9,430 bases of DNA from Actinobacteria bacterium UBA2541 (GCA_002340925.1 DDMR01000098.1:777-10206); one strand, 5' to 3'. Shown: positions 1 through 6,812, counted from the stretch's first letter. A program made the numbers and translations. Notes: a model not told the origin generated them from the sequence alone.

Positions 1-546
1 AACGGCAATTGAAATTGCGGATCTATTCAGATCTGAAAGTTTCTTAAGCTTTGATCCCGGCTTGATGAGTACGTAGTTAGATTCAACGAATGATGGGAGG
101 CTAGCAAAAAGAACTGTCTGAGCGCGTTCTGGCTTGATAGTCGCGGAGATACCTGACATATCAAACTTTCCTGCGGCCTGAGCAGCGAACAAGCTTCCGA
201 ATGGAAGTTCTACCCATTCCGGAGTTGCACCAAGAGATTGGGCTAACATGTTTGCGAGATCCACGATGTAACCTGTGGGGGTTCCATCTGCCTTCTTGAA
301 TTGAAGTGGCGCGAAAGTTAGGTCGACACCAAACTTGATTTTCTTACTGGATAGAACTTTGGCCAATACTGAATCAGCTGAAGTTACAAATGATTCAGGT
401 GAAGCTGAAGGCGCTGATAATGCATTTGCCGCTGGCGCGAAGGAAGCTAGTGCACCTACACCGAGAACGGCACCTGCGCCTCTTATGAAGTTACGGCGAT
501 CAGGAGTTGTCACAACTGAATCAACTTCATTTTTGCTCTTACTCAT
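1..546 (-). CDS. Tat-exported polar amino acid ABC transporter substrate-binding protein (3' part missing)
   Basis: The gene starts at ATG 546-544 and runs off the left edge, leaving 182 residues. An AAGGGGGA ribosome binding site sits just upstream of the start. Residues 16-22 read DRRNFIR, a twin-arginine signal close to the S/T-RRxFLK consensus, followed by a small hydrophobic Ala/Gly stretch (23-37) and an ANA signal peptidase site near residues 40-42. There is no lipobox cysteine. From residue 69 the sequence follows the SBP_bac_3 (PF00497) pattern: KFGVDLTFAPLQF, GTPTGYIVDLANMLA, LPFGSLFAAQAAGKFDMSG, then TIKPERAQTVLFA, the usual ligand-binding lobe. It should bind an amino acid outside the membrane and deliver it to the two permeases encoded just upstream (33-base gap). 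The exact ligand cannot be read from the sequence. The family call is firm; the Tat route is likely. Confidence 0.9.
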   Translation of the reverse strand, partial: MSKSKNEVDSVVTTPDRRNFIRGAGAVLGVGALASFAPAANALSAPSASPESFVTSADSVLAKVLSSKKIKFGVDLTFAPLQFKKADGTPTGYIVDLANMLAQSLGATPEWVELPFGSLFAAQAAGKFDMSGISATIKPERAQTVLFASLPSFVESNYVLIKPGSKLKKLSDLNRSAISIAV

Positions 547-579
547 ATTTCCCCCTTACATTGCATCCTGACGATTTGT

Positions 580-1299
580 CTAGATGTATTCACCAACGTT
601 TGTCAGTTTCTGACTGCTGTTCGTGAAACCTATTCTGCTCATTCTCTTTTCAATAAATGTAAATAGTTTTGTTACTCCCATTACTGCTATGAAATAAAGA
701 ATTCCCGCAGTTGTATAAAACTCAAAAGGCCGATAGAAAAGATCAGCTTGCTGTTGTGCCATACGCATTAGTTCTGGAACGCCAATAATGCTCAAAATCG
801 CTGTGTCTTTAATCGCATCAACGAATTGATTGCCACTTGGGGCCAAAACAATTCGAAAGGCTTGAGGAAGAACAATGAAACGCTTTATCTGACGCTTCGT
901 TAATCCAATTGCAGCCCCAGCTTCACTCTGACCAACACTTACCGCCAAAATTCCAGATCTAAAGGTTTCAGAGAGATAACCACTATTTAGAAGAGCGAGG
1001 GTGATTATTCCGGCAGGAATCTTTGGAAGATTTATATTTGCAACAATGGCAAGACCGAAATAAACCCAGATGACTAAAACATATAACGGCACACCTCTAA
1101 ATAATTGGGTATAAACAAATGCGAAAGCCCGCAAAATTCGGCTATTCGATAGGCGCATCAGCGCAATAAACAGACCGATTATCATCGCAAGAATAATTGC
1201 GGCAGTTGCGCAAAACATGGCGATTCCAAATCCTTCTAGAAGCAGTGCTCTCGAACTCCAAACTGCTGCGAAATCAAATAGTGGGACTGAATTATCCAC
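580..1299 (-). CDS. Polar amino acid ABC transporter permease (second permease)
   Basis: This is a 239-residue integral membrane protein of the HisM/GlnP family (BPD_transp_1). It should form the transmembrane channel as a heterodimer with the permease encoded just before it. Hydrophobic segments lie at about residues 20-48, 58-87, 95-110, 166-182 and 195-215. The cytoplasmic EAA loop that contacts the ATPase is clear at 126-147 (EAGAAIGLTKRQIKRFIVLP, then QA). The start is GTG at 1299-1297, eight bases inside the end of the preceding gene, with AAAGAG upstream as a possible ribosome binding site, so translation is probably coupled. The gene ends with TAG at 580, 33 bases before the binding-protein gene. 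The substrate is inferred only from the family. Confidence 0.92.
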   Translation of the reverse strand: MDNSVPLFDFAAVWSSRALLLEGFGIAMFCATAAIILAMIIGLFIALMRLSNSRILRAFAFVYTQLFRGVPLYVLVIWVYFGLAIVANINLPKIPAGIITLALLNSGYLSETFRSGILAVSVGQSEAGAAIGLTKRQIKRFIVLPQAFRIVLAPSGNQFVDAIKDTAILSIIGVPELMRMAQQQADLFYRPFEFYTTAGILYFIAVMGVTKLFTFIEKRMSRIGFTNSSQKLTNVGEYI

Positions 1300-1969
1300 G
1301 GCGACTCTTTCCCGAAAGTTGTCGCTCTAGTAGCCAAGCAAAACTTGCTACTGAAAGAGTTAGCGCGATAAATACGACGCCAGCAAAGCTATACAGCTCG
1401 AACGGCCTAAAGGTTTCAAGAGAAACGTATTGCGCTACATAAATCATGTCCGCTACACCAATTACAGAAACTATCGTTGCACCCTTCAGCAGGCCAACAT
1501 AAATGTTCACTGTCTGCGGAAGAATAATTCGAATAGCTTGTGGAAGAACAATCAATCTTGAGGTTTGCATTCGATTTAAACCAATTGCGAAAGCGGCATC
1601 GCTCTGCCCTTTATCAATCGCAGTAATTCCGCCACGGAATACTTCAGCCATATATGCGCCACCCGTGATTCCAAGGGCTAATGCCCCCGCTTGAAAATCC
1701 GTGAAGTTAATTTTGAATTTTAATGACAGGCCATAATAGATCCAGAAGAGAAGAACGAATAGCGGAAGTGAGCGTCCAACCTGGACAATTGAATTAGAGA
1801 CAATATTTAATATTCGATACTGGCTAAATCTTAATGTGGCGAAAAAAAGACCAAATAAAAGCGCAAAAGCCATTCCAGCAACAGATATCTGCAGAGTAAT
1901 TATTAAACCATTGATTAACTCTGGCAGATTTTCTTGGATTATCCGCCAGCTAAAATCGTATTTATCCAT
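1292..1969 (-). CDS. Polar amino acid ABC transporter permease (first permease)
   Basis: This is a 225-residue inner-membrane permease of the HisM/GlnP family and the partner of the permease at 580-1299. Hydrophobic spans lie at about residues 19-47, 58-82, 95-112, 163-182 and 192-214. The EAA loop at 123-145 has the variant SDAAFAIGLN followed by SRLIVLPQA; the first residues are S-D rather than E-A, but the Gly and the C-terminal LPQA are kept. The N-terminal half carries the family's RSLPLFVLLFWIYYG stretch (66-80). The ATG at 1969-1967 follows the ATPase stop by five bases, and only a weak GGA precedes it, so coupling is likely. The two permeases differ clearly in sequence and are not a recent duplication. 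Confidence 0.92.
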   Translation of the reverse strand: MDKYDFSWRIIQENLPELINGLIITLQISVAGMAFALLFGLFFATLRFSQYRILNIVSNSIVQVGRSLPLFVLLFWIYYGLSLKFKINFTDFQAGALALGITGGAYMAEVFRGGITAIDKGQSDAAFAIGLNRMQTSRLIVLPQAIRIILPQTVNIYVGLLKGATIVSVIGVADMIYVAQYVSLETFRPFELYSFAGVVFIALTLSVASFAWLLERQLSGKSRRG

Positions 1970-1974
1970 TTTGA

Positions 1975-2757
1975 CTATTCCAAAATTGAGCTCAAAAACG
2001 CCTTGGCTCTAGGCTCTTGAGTGTTTCGGATTTCCGCTGGTGTGCCAACCTGGACAATTTTTCCTTGATCCATAAAGACAATTCGATGAGCAACTTGGAA
2101 GGCAAACTTCATTTCATGAGTGACGATAATCATCGTCATGCCCTCACGAACTAATCTGCGGATTTCATCAAGAATTCCTGAAACCAATTCAGGATCAAGT
2201 GCGGATGTAACTTCGTCAAACAACATAACTTTTGGATTTAGGGCTAACGCACGCGCGATCGCAACCCGTTGCTTCTGTCCGCCTGACAATTGATCTGGAT
2301 AAACTTGCAATTTATCTGATAGGCCAACTTGTTCCAAACTTTTAGTTGCTACTTGCTTTGCTTCATCTTTTTTGATCTTACGAACTTTTTGTAAGCCGAG
2401 AGAAACATTTTCAAGTGTCGTCATGTGTGGGAATACATTGAAATGCTGAAACACCATTCCAATTTCAGCACGTAGCTGTGGAAGTTTCTTCTCATATCGA
2501 AGATTTGCAAGGACATTGAATTTCGATCTATAACTGCGCCAGGAAACTTTATCGAAGACGATTTCGCCAGAATCTGGCGGTGAAATAAAATTCATGCATC
2601 GTAATAACGTGCTCTTACCTGATCCACTTGGACCAATAATGCAAACGACTTCGCCCTTTGCAACGTTTAAATTGACATCTTTGAGAACATGTAGCTCTCC
2701 GAAACTCTTTGAGACAGACTTTATTTCTAGCAAGTAGTCTGATGAATTCTGGTCCAA
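1975..2757 (-). CDS. Polar amino acid ABC transporter ATP-binding protein (GlnQ/HisP type)
   Basis: This is a 260-residue cytoplasmic ATPase that powers the importer and the first gene of the operon. It carries a complete set of ABC motifs: Walker A GPSGSGKST (42-50), Q-loop VFQHFNVFP (102-110), signature LSGGQKQRV (157-165), Walker B VMLFDE (177-182) with D-loop SALD, and H-loop His214. The region 70-97 carries a basic insertion relative to the shortest GlnQ proteins, similar in place to the one in HisP. The only in-frame start before an upstream TGA is TTG at 2757-2755. It lacks a clean ribosome binding site (a GAGG lies too close), so a second TTG eight codons further in is a possible alternative start. 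Function is firm; the start is less certain. Confidence 0.93.
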   Translation of the reverse strand: MDQNSSDYLLEIKSVSKSFGELHVLKDVNLNVAKGEVVCIIGPSGSGKSTLLRCMNFISPPDSGEIVFDKVSWRSYRSKFNVLANLRYEKKLPQLRAEIGMVFQHFNVFPHMTTLENVSLGLQKVRKIKKDEAKQVATKSLEQVGLSDKLQVYPDQLSGGQKQRVAIARALALNPKVMLFDEVTSALDPELVSGILDEIRRLVREGMTMIIVTHEMKFAFQVAHRIVFMDQGKIVQVGTPAEIRNTQEPRAKAFLSSILE

Positions 2758-2780
2758 GCCTCGCCCACACTTTCATCTCG

Positions 2781-2816
2781 GATATCGTTCGATATACGAA
2801 CAACATGTTCTTTCAA
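2781..2816 (-). promoter_or_regulatory. Candidate promoter/operator of the amino acid ABC operon
   Basis: Two overlapping inverted repeats lie 30-53 bases upstream of the ATPase start: GTTCG-ATATA-CGAAC (2787-2801) and GAACA-ACA-TGTTC (2798-2810). They share the central GAAC, so three half-sites alternate in orientation. On the minus strand a TTGAAA (2816-2811) could be a -35 box, with a TATA-like -10 overlapping the first palindrome, although the spacing is shorter than ideal. A regulator binding here would cover the promoter. The repeats are seen directly; their role is inferred. Confidence 0.35.
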
Positions 2817-2950
2817 CTTATGACCGATGGGGTTGCTCGTCAAGGGAAATCACAGGATTTATCTAGAAAGTTTTATCGATTTATTGGGGAATTATTCGAA
2901 TTCTCCCCCGCTAACGGAAACCAGTTCGCCTTCTTGACGACTAAAGAGAA

Positions 2951-2984
2951 AAATGGCTCCCGGTGACCAATTCGGGAGCCATTT
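2951..2984 (-). terminator. Rho-independent terminator downstream of the tRNA
   Basis: A perfect 12-base-pair stem (2951-2962 with 2973-2984, AAATGGCTCCCG) encloses a 10-base loop. On the minus strand it is followed by TTCTCTTT, and it begins eight bases after the tRNA end. It also isolates the ABC operon from upstream transcription. Confidence 0.85.
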
Positions 2985-2992
2985 GGTGTGCG

Positions 2993-3066
2993 TATGACTG
3001 GTGGGATTCGAACCCACGACCTTCCTCTTAGTCATAGAGAAGCTCTATCCGCTGAGCTACAGCCAC
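2993..3066 (-). tRNA. tRNA with GAC anticodon by position (possibly Val), unusual anticodon arm
   Basis: A 74-base cloverleaf folds on the minus strand. The acceptor stem is GTGGCTG/CAGTCAT (two G-U pairs, one of them the terminal G1-U72), the D arm is GCTC/GAGC with AGCGGATA in the loop, and the T arm is GTGGG-TTCGAAT-CCCAC. The discriminator is A and CCA is not encoded. The anticodon stem is TCTCT/AGAGG and can extend by a T26-A44 pair to six base pairs. The loop ATGACTA puts GAC (plus-strand 3031-3033) in the anticodon place. Position 37 would be U, where purines are normal, position 32 is A, and the variable region is one base longer than usual. A35, C36 and A73 fit valine identity, but the body resembles actinobacterial tRNA-Val only weakly. 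The tRNA fold is sound; isotype and activity are uncertain. Confidence 0.8.
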
Positions 3067-3187
3067 ACGCATGCGAAAGTTAGCCCTGATTACAATCTGT
3101 TAAATTCTTCAAATAAAATTTTGTGAATAGAAATCAGTTGTGTAAAAAGCATTGCAATCAGTTCAAATATTGATGTTAGGGTTTACG

Positions 3188-3216
3188 CACTTAGTCAGGG
3201 AAGAGCTAGTCCGGAT
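3188..3216 (-). repeat. Degenerate tRNA-like fragment (copy 1)
   Basis: On the minus strand this stretch resembles the D-arm to anticodon-arm part of the neighbouring tRNA: GACTAAG is shared and is preceded by a CTTCCCT-like 5' stem. It shares CACTTAGTCA (plus strand) with the second fragment at 3230. It cannot fold as a full tRNA. Descent from the tRNA is inferred from short matches. Confidence 0.35.
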
Positions 3217-3229
3217 GTTATAGTTTTGT

Positions 3230-3270
3230 CACTTAGTCATAGGGATGCGCAAGACAATCTGAGCTACAAG
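3230..3270 (-). repeat. Degenerate tRNA-like fragment (copy 2)
   Basis: Two exact blocks match the tRNA in the same order: CTTAGTCATAG (3232-3242, equal to 3027-3037) over the anticodon loop, and CTGAGCTACA (3259-3268, equal to 3052-3061) over the D stem. Their spacing differs by only two bases (27 against 25). The middle has lost D-stem pairing and no T arm is visible, so this looks like a decayed partial copy of the tRNA. Confidence 0.5.
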
Positions 3271-3304
3271 AAAGAGCCCCGCAGAGAAATCTCTGGGGCT
3301 CTTT
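3271..3304 (-). terminator. Terminator of the riboflavin operon
   Basis: A perfect 10-base-pair outer stem (AAAGAGCCCC with GGGGCTCTTT) carries a further 4-base-pair AGAG/CTCT top with an AAAT loop, 32 bases past the ribH stop. The minus-strand tail is CTTG and the plus-strand tail TTAATTT, so it may work in both directions. Confidence 0.8.
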
Positions 3305-3336
3305 TAATTTACTAATTATGTAGTTTCTTTTATCCC

Positions 3337-3789
3337 TTAATTTAAAACACTAAGCGCTGCTATCGCGCTATCAAAGCCTTTATCCTCAAAACTGTCGGCG
3401 AAACCGGCGCGTGCATTTGCCTGTTCGATGGTGTCGCACATAAGAACCCCAAAACCGATTGGCTTAGAACGACTTAGCGAAACATCCATGATTCCTGCTG
3501 TTACACCTTGGCAGACATAATCAAAGTGTGGAGTTTCACCGCGAAGAACTAGGCCAACGACCACCGCAACATCAAAACCAGAATCTAACGCAAGTTGCGC
3601 AGCAAGTGGAAGTTCGAATGAACCAGAAACTTTGCGAACTTCAACGTTAGTGATGCCAGATTTTTCAAAACCACGAACTGCGCCATTGATTAACGATTGG
3701 CAGATCTCTGGGTGCCATGATGCACTGATAACAACCGCTTTTAGATTGCTGAAATTCTTCATCGCTAAATCTGGGGACTTTCCGGCCAT
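3337..3789 (-). CDS. ribH: 6,7-dimethyl-8-ribityllumazine synthase
   Basis: This 150-residue enzyme condenses 5-amino-6-ribitylaminouracil with 3,4-dihydroxy-2-butanone 4-phosphate to give the lumazine that RibE turns into riboflavin. Family motifs are present in order: SASWHPEIC near residue 22-30 (Trp25 at the substrate position), VSGSFELP (54-61, the PGAFELP equivalent), GLVLRGETPHFDYV (79-92) with catalytic His88, and IGFGVLMCDTIEQANARAG (111-129). The length is normal for the family, which assembles into an icosahedral or pentameric cytoplasmic complex. AGGAG lies seven bases before the ATG. The start overlaps the ribBA stop by one base (TAATG). It is the last gene of the operon, ahead of the hairpin at 3271-3304. 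Its product is also the antenna pigment known in FeS-type photolyases, one of which lies about 3 kb away. Confidence 0.97.
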   Translation of the reverse strand: MAGKSPDLAMKNFSNLKAVVISASWHPEICQSLINGAVRGFEKSGITNVEVRKVSGSFELPLAAQLALDSGFDVAVVVGLVLRGETPHFDYVCQGVTAGIMDVSLSRSKPIGFGVLMCDTIEQANARAGFADSFEDKGFDSAIAALSVLN

Positions 3790-4982
3790 TAGATTTCTCC
3801 TAACGAGTGACTCAGTAAATCGCGCTTGGTTTCTAGATACTTACGATTAAATTCATTTGCAACAACCTGAAGTTTGCGACCCTTGTAGTTGATTCCAGAA
3901 CCCTCGAAAGCCGCTAACTTATCGGGATTATTTGTAAGCAATTCAACTTCGGTGATTCCAAGTGCTCTAAAGATTTCAATCGCATCGCCATAAGATCGCT
4001 CATCGACGCCATGGCCAAGTGAAATATTTGCTTCCAAAGTATTCTGGCCAAGATCTTGTAAGGCATATGCGCGAATTTTTTCGCTAAGCCCAATTCCTCG
4101 GCCTTCGTGATCTCGCAGGTAAACAACCAATCCAGATCCACGTTCTTCAATCTCGCTGATTGCCTGCATCAATTGTGGGCCACAATCACAGCGCAGCGAA
4201 CCGAAGGCATCGCCGGTTAAGCATTCAGAATGAATACGGCTTAATAAGTTTGTAGCGCTCAATTCTCCAAGTGCCAAGATTGCATGTTCGGCGCCATTGC
4301 GAGATGTAAAAGTTGTGATTCGCCAATCTTGATCGCCCATTGGCAATTTGGCCCATTGGAAATCAACTCTCTTTTTCACGCTCTTTTTCTCAACATGCGC
4401 CTTAATATCTTCAATAGTTATTTTCTTAATCGCGTGCTTTGCTGCAAATTCTTCTAGTGCTGCTCCCCGCATCATCGAACCATCGTCATTTACAAGTTCT
4501 GAAATAACTGCGACTGGATATGAACCAGTTAATTCGCACAGTGCAACACCAGCTTCAGTGTGTCCACCTCGCTCGTGCACGCCACCAGCTACTGCAACAA
4601 GAGGGAAGATATGTCCAGGTCGCAGAAATTCTGGTGCCTTGGCATTTGGGTTAGCCATTGCGCGCAGAGTGTTTGCACGTTCTTCACCGCTAATTCCAGT
4701 TGTTCTACCAGCGATTAAATCCACTGAAACTGTAAATGCAGTTTCGTGGCTATCTTCATTTCGTGCAACCATCATCGGAAGCTTCAAACGTTTTGCAATC
4801 TCTTCAGTTATAACACCGCAGATAACACCCGATGTGTGGCGCACCATGAAGCCAAGTTGTTCGGTCGTTGCGCTCTGTGCCAGCAGGATTAAATCGCCCT
4901 CGTTCTCGCGATTGGCATCATCGGTGACGATTAGGAATTTACCGTTCTTAAAGTCTTCAAGTGCGGCTTTGAAATCGCTCAT
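3789..4982 (-). CDS. ribBA: Bifunctional 3,4-dihydroxy-2-butanone 4-phosphate synthase / GTP cyclohydrolase II
   Basis: A 397-residue fusion feeds both branches of riboflavin synthesis. Residues 1-200 are RibB, which converts ribulose 5-phosphate to dihydroxybutanone phosphate: the metal-binding DDANRENEGD loop (21-30), RPGH (121-124) and HTEA (141-144) are intact. Residues from about 205 are RibA, which opens GTP: zinc ligands Cys254, Cys265 and Cys267 have the standard spacing, followed by RDHEGRGIGL (290-299), VDERSYG (326-332) and TNNPDK (350-355). Nothing suggests that either half is dead. The start ATG overlaps the ribE stop by one base, and AGGGAG lies eight bases upstream. GTP cyclohydrolase II is the committing step, so it is the enzyme most worth controlling through the upstream FMN riboswitch. 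Confidence 0.97.
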   Translation of the reverse strand: MSDFKAALEDFKNGKFLIVTDDANRENEGDLILLAQSATTEQLGFMVRHTSGVICGVITEEIAKRLKLPMMVARNEDSHETAFTVSVDLIAGRTTGISGEERANTLRAMANPNAKAPEFLRPGHIFPLVAVAGGVHERGGHTEAGVALCELTGSYPVAVISELVNDDGSMMRGAALEEFAAKHAIKKITIEDIKAHVEKKSVKKRVDFQWAKLPMGDQDWRITTFTSRNGAEHAILALGELSATNLLSRIHSECLTGDAFGSLRCDCGPQLMQAISEIEERGSGLVVYLRDHEGRGIGLSEKIRAYALQDLGQNTLEANISLGHGVDERSYGDAIEIFRALGITEVELLTNNPDKLAAFEGSGINYKGRKLQVVANEFNRKYLETKRDLLSHSLGEI

Positions 4983-5584
4983 TATTTATCTCCCTTGGCA
5001 AGTAATCTCTCAACATACTTAGCAAGCACATCAACTTCGACATTCACTAAATCCCCTGGCTTCTTCGAAGACAAGTTGGTCCGCTCTAAAGTCTCTGGAA
5101 TCAACCAAACCGTTACGACACTTGTTGCATCATCAATTTTGCCAACAGTTAAAGAAACGCCATCAAGACATATTGAACCTTGATTAACTATGTATTTGGC
5201 TAAATGTTCAGGCACCTTGATATCGAACTGTGCCCATTTATCGCCAGGAGTTAAACCAATAACAGTTGCGACACCATCGACATGGCCCTGGACCATATGT
5301 CCGCCCATTCGGGCATTTAATTGCGCAGCAAGTTCTAGATTCACTGGGTTTCCGGCAATCGTCTTTGCAAGTGATGTAAGTGACAGAGTTTGAATCATTA
5401 CATCTGCGGTAAATTCTGTGCCGGACACTGAAGTTGCGGTTAAGCAAACTCCATTTACTGCAATCGAATCCCCTAGGTTGATCTCAGAGATAAGTCCGGG
5501 TGCATTTATCTTAAACACTGCAGAATCTGCGCCTTTATCAATTGCAGTAATCGATCCAAGTTCTGCGACAAGTCCAGTAAACAT
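4982..5584 (-). CDS. ribE: Riboflavin synthase, alpha subunit type
   Basis: This 200-residue enzyme dismutates two molecules of dimethylribityllumazine into riboflavin and the pyrimidine precursor. The N terminus is the diagnostic [12 protein letters not shown]. Two tandem lumazine-binding barrels are visible: the first has GDSIAVNGVCLTATSV (38-53), the second has GGHMVQGHVDGVATV (94-108) and GSICLDGVSLTV (136-147). The segment LIPETLERTNL (161-171) has Glu where His is more common, and VMIQTLSLTSL in the first barrel has Gln where Glu is common. These small departures are unlikely to change the assignment. It overlaps ribD and ribBA by one base at each end. Symbol use varies; this gene is ribC in some species. 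Confidence 0.96.
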   Translation of the reverse strand: MFTGLVAELGSITAIDKGADSAVFKINAPGLISEINLGDSIAVNGVCLTATSVSGTEFTADVMIQTLSLTSLAKTIAGNPVNLELAAQLNARMGGHMVQGHVDGVATVIGLTPGDKWAQFDIKVPEHLAKYIVNQGSICLDGVSLTVGKIDDATSVVTVWLIPETLERTNLSSKKPGDLVNVEVDVLAKYVERLLAKGDK

Positions 5585-6597
5585 TAGACACCAGCTCCAA
5601 TCCGATATACCGATTTAATATCGCCAGCTAAGACTTCGGTGCTGATATGTTCTAACCGCATTTGATCCTCGATTGTTAAATGTGAATCTTCTGCATAGAA
5701 AGCTTTGCCTGATCCAAGCAGCGCTGGTGCTTGGTAGATAACAAGTTCATCCATCAATCCTGCGGTCACCATCGCACTTGTCAACTTTGAACCAGCTTCA
5801 ACAAAGACTTGATTGATATCTAATTCATTTAACTTAGAAACCAATTCCTTTAGATCTCGTGACTTCACGTGAAGAGTCTTTGCTGCGTTATCGAAAACCT
5901 TTGAATCTTCTGGTAAATCGCTTTCGCCAAAGATCACCCGAATTGGGTTGTGCGAATATCCAGAGAATTCGCCACGCGGAATCAAATGTGGGTCATCTGA
6001 GATAACAGTATTTGTTCCAACCAATATCGCATCAGATTCGCGGCGCAACCTTTGAACATCGTCTCTAGAATCTTCATTACTTATCCATTTTGAAGTTCCA
6101 TCACTTGCCGCAATCTTGGCATCAAGAGTTGTTGCAACCTTCCAGACAAAGTAAGGGCGGCTCTTTTCAATCTTGGTCAGCCAAGCCCGATTTGCATTTG
6201 AAGCTTCTTTAGCTAAAACGCCATCAACAACTTTAATTCCTGCAGCACGTAAAGCATCTGCTCCGCCAGCTGCAACTGCATTTATATCCTTTACGGCAAA
6301 CACAACGGTTGATATTCCGGAATCAATAATTGCTTGGGTGCATGGACCAGTGCTTCCGGTGTGATTACATGGTTCTAAAGTCACAACAATGGTTGCACCT
6401 TTAGCCAAGTCACCAGCGCTTCTAATTGCAACTACTTCGGCATGATCTTTGCTTGTCATGCGATCATGAAATCCTTCGCCAATAATCTTTCCACTCGCAT
6501 CAAGAATCACTGCGCCAACTATTGGGTTCGGTGCGCACTTTCCTAAACCTTTTTCAGACAGGGCAATGGCACGTTGCATCGCAACTGTGTAATCCAT
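5584..6597 (-). CDS. ribD: Bifunctional diaminohydroxyphosphoribosylaminopyrimidine deaminase / 5-amino-6-(5-phosphoribosylamino)uracil reductase
   Basis: A 337-residue enzyme carries out the two steps after GTP ring opening. The N-terminal zinc deaminase has HAEV (His52, Glu54) and [12 protein letters not shown] with Cys77 and Cys86 as the other zinc ligands. The C-terminal NADPH reductase begins near residue 148 ([16 protein letters not shown], then [10 protein letters not shown]) and includes [11 protein letters not shown] and [12 protein letters not shown] near its end. The ATG at 6597-6595 is chosen because GGGGG lies five bases before it. The in-frame GTG at 6609, four codons earlier, overlaps that site and has no Shine-Dalgarno sequence of its own. 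It is the first gene of the operon, directly behind the FMN riboswitch. Confidence 0.95.
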   Translation of the reverse strand: MDYTVAMQRAIALSEKGLGKCAPNPIVGAVILDASGKIIGEGFHDRMTSKDHAEVVAIRSAGDLAKGATIVVTLEPCNHTGSTGPCTQAIIDSGISTVVFAVKDINAVAAGGADALRAAGIKVVDGVLAKEASNANRAWLTKIEKSRPYFVWKVATTLDAKIAASDGTSKWISNEDSRDDVQRLRRESDAILVGTNTVISDDPHLIPRGEFSGYSHNPIRVIFGESDLPEDSKVFDNAAKTLHVKSRDLKELVSKLNELDINQVFVEAGSKLTSAMVTAGLMDELVIYQAPALLGSGKAFYAEDSHLTIEDQMRLEHISTEVLAGDIKSVYRIGAGV

Positions 6598-6674
6598 CTT
6601 TACCCCCACTCAATAATCGAGTTTCCGGGGTGGGTGCAAGAAAGCACAAAGAGGGTAGGCAGGACCTACCTTTT
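6598..6674 (-). promoter_or_regulatory. Riboswitch expression platform with Shine-Dalgarno sequestering hairpin
   Basis: After the aptamer come three hairpins on the minus strand: GGTAGG-TCCTG-CCTACC (6670-6654), GTGC-TTTCTT-GCAC (about 6646-6633), and a two-part stem. In the last, ACCCC (6631-6627) and ACTC (6622-6619) pair with GAGT (6611-6608) and GGGGT (6606-6602). It buries the ribD ribosome binding site. This suggests translational control, although the first hairpin with the T-rich stretch after it could also attenuate transcription. Pairings are seen by eye; the switching path is inferred. Confidence 0.6.
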
Positions 6675-6800
6675 GTTATTTCCTATCATCCGGACTTTAA
6701 CCGTCGGTCCCAGAATTTCACTGAGTCAACCGATACCTGGCAAGCATCGGGTCGCGGACTTTAACCGCCGGTTCGAAATTACATCGACCCCGGAAACAAC
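6675..6800 (-). ncRNA. FMN riboswitch aptamer (RFN element)
   Basis: The RFN core is nearly complete on the minus strand: GAACCGGCGGTTAAAGTCCG, then CGACCCGATG, then TTGACTCAGTGAAATTCTGG followed by GACCGACGGTTAAAGTCCGG and ATGATAGGAAA. The closing P1 stem pairs GTTGTTTCC (6800-6792) with GGAAATAAC (6683-6675). The element binds FMN and lowers expression of the riboflavin operon when flavin is plentiful. It sits directly upstream of ribD, as expected for the class. Confidence 0.95.
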
Positions 6801-6806
6801 GTCCAA

Positions 6807-6812
6807 ATACTA
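6807..6812 (-). promoter_or_regulatory. Candidate -10 box of the riboflavin operon
   Basis: TAGTAT on the minus strand would place the transcript start at about 6800, right at the first base of the riboswitch P1 stem. No good -35 box is visible at the usual distance. Confidence 0.5.

Larger units (their letters stand above)
3067..3270. other. Intergenic stretch upstream of the tRNA, with tRNA-like fragments
   Basis: No coding region is credible here. The part next to the tRNA is AT-rich and holds a possible minus-strand -10 (TGTAAT, 3094-3089) for tRNA transcription without a convincing -35. The part from 3188 holds two degenerate copies of tRNA anticodon and D-arm sequence, listed separately. 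Confidence 0.5.

Noticed and set aside
2615..2806. ATG at 2776 as an alternative start region for the ABC ATPase
   Set aside because: It is in a different frame from the ATPase, and its product is unlike any ABC protein.
2886..2908. Imperfect inverted repeat GGGGAATT...AATTCTCCCC
   Set aside because: The pairing is broken by a bulge and no T-run follows, so neither a terminator nor an operator is well supported.
2709..2966. Plus-strand open frame of 85 codons across the ABC operon upstream region
   Set aside because: It overlaps the ATPase start, the promoter repeats and the tRNA terminator, and has no recognisable domain or ribosome binding site.
4348..5022. Long plus-strand open frame of 224 codons opposite ribBA
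   Set aside because: It is the antisense shadow of a firmly identified gene, with composition that follows the opposite strand's codons.
6598..6609. GTG at 6609 as the ribD start
   Set aside because: It overlaps the GGGGG ribosome binding site that serves the ATG at 6597 and has none of its own.
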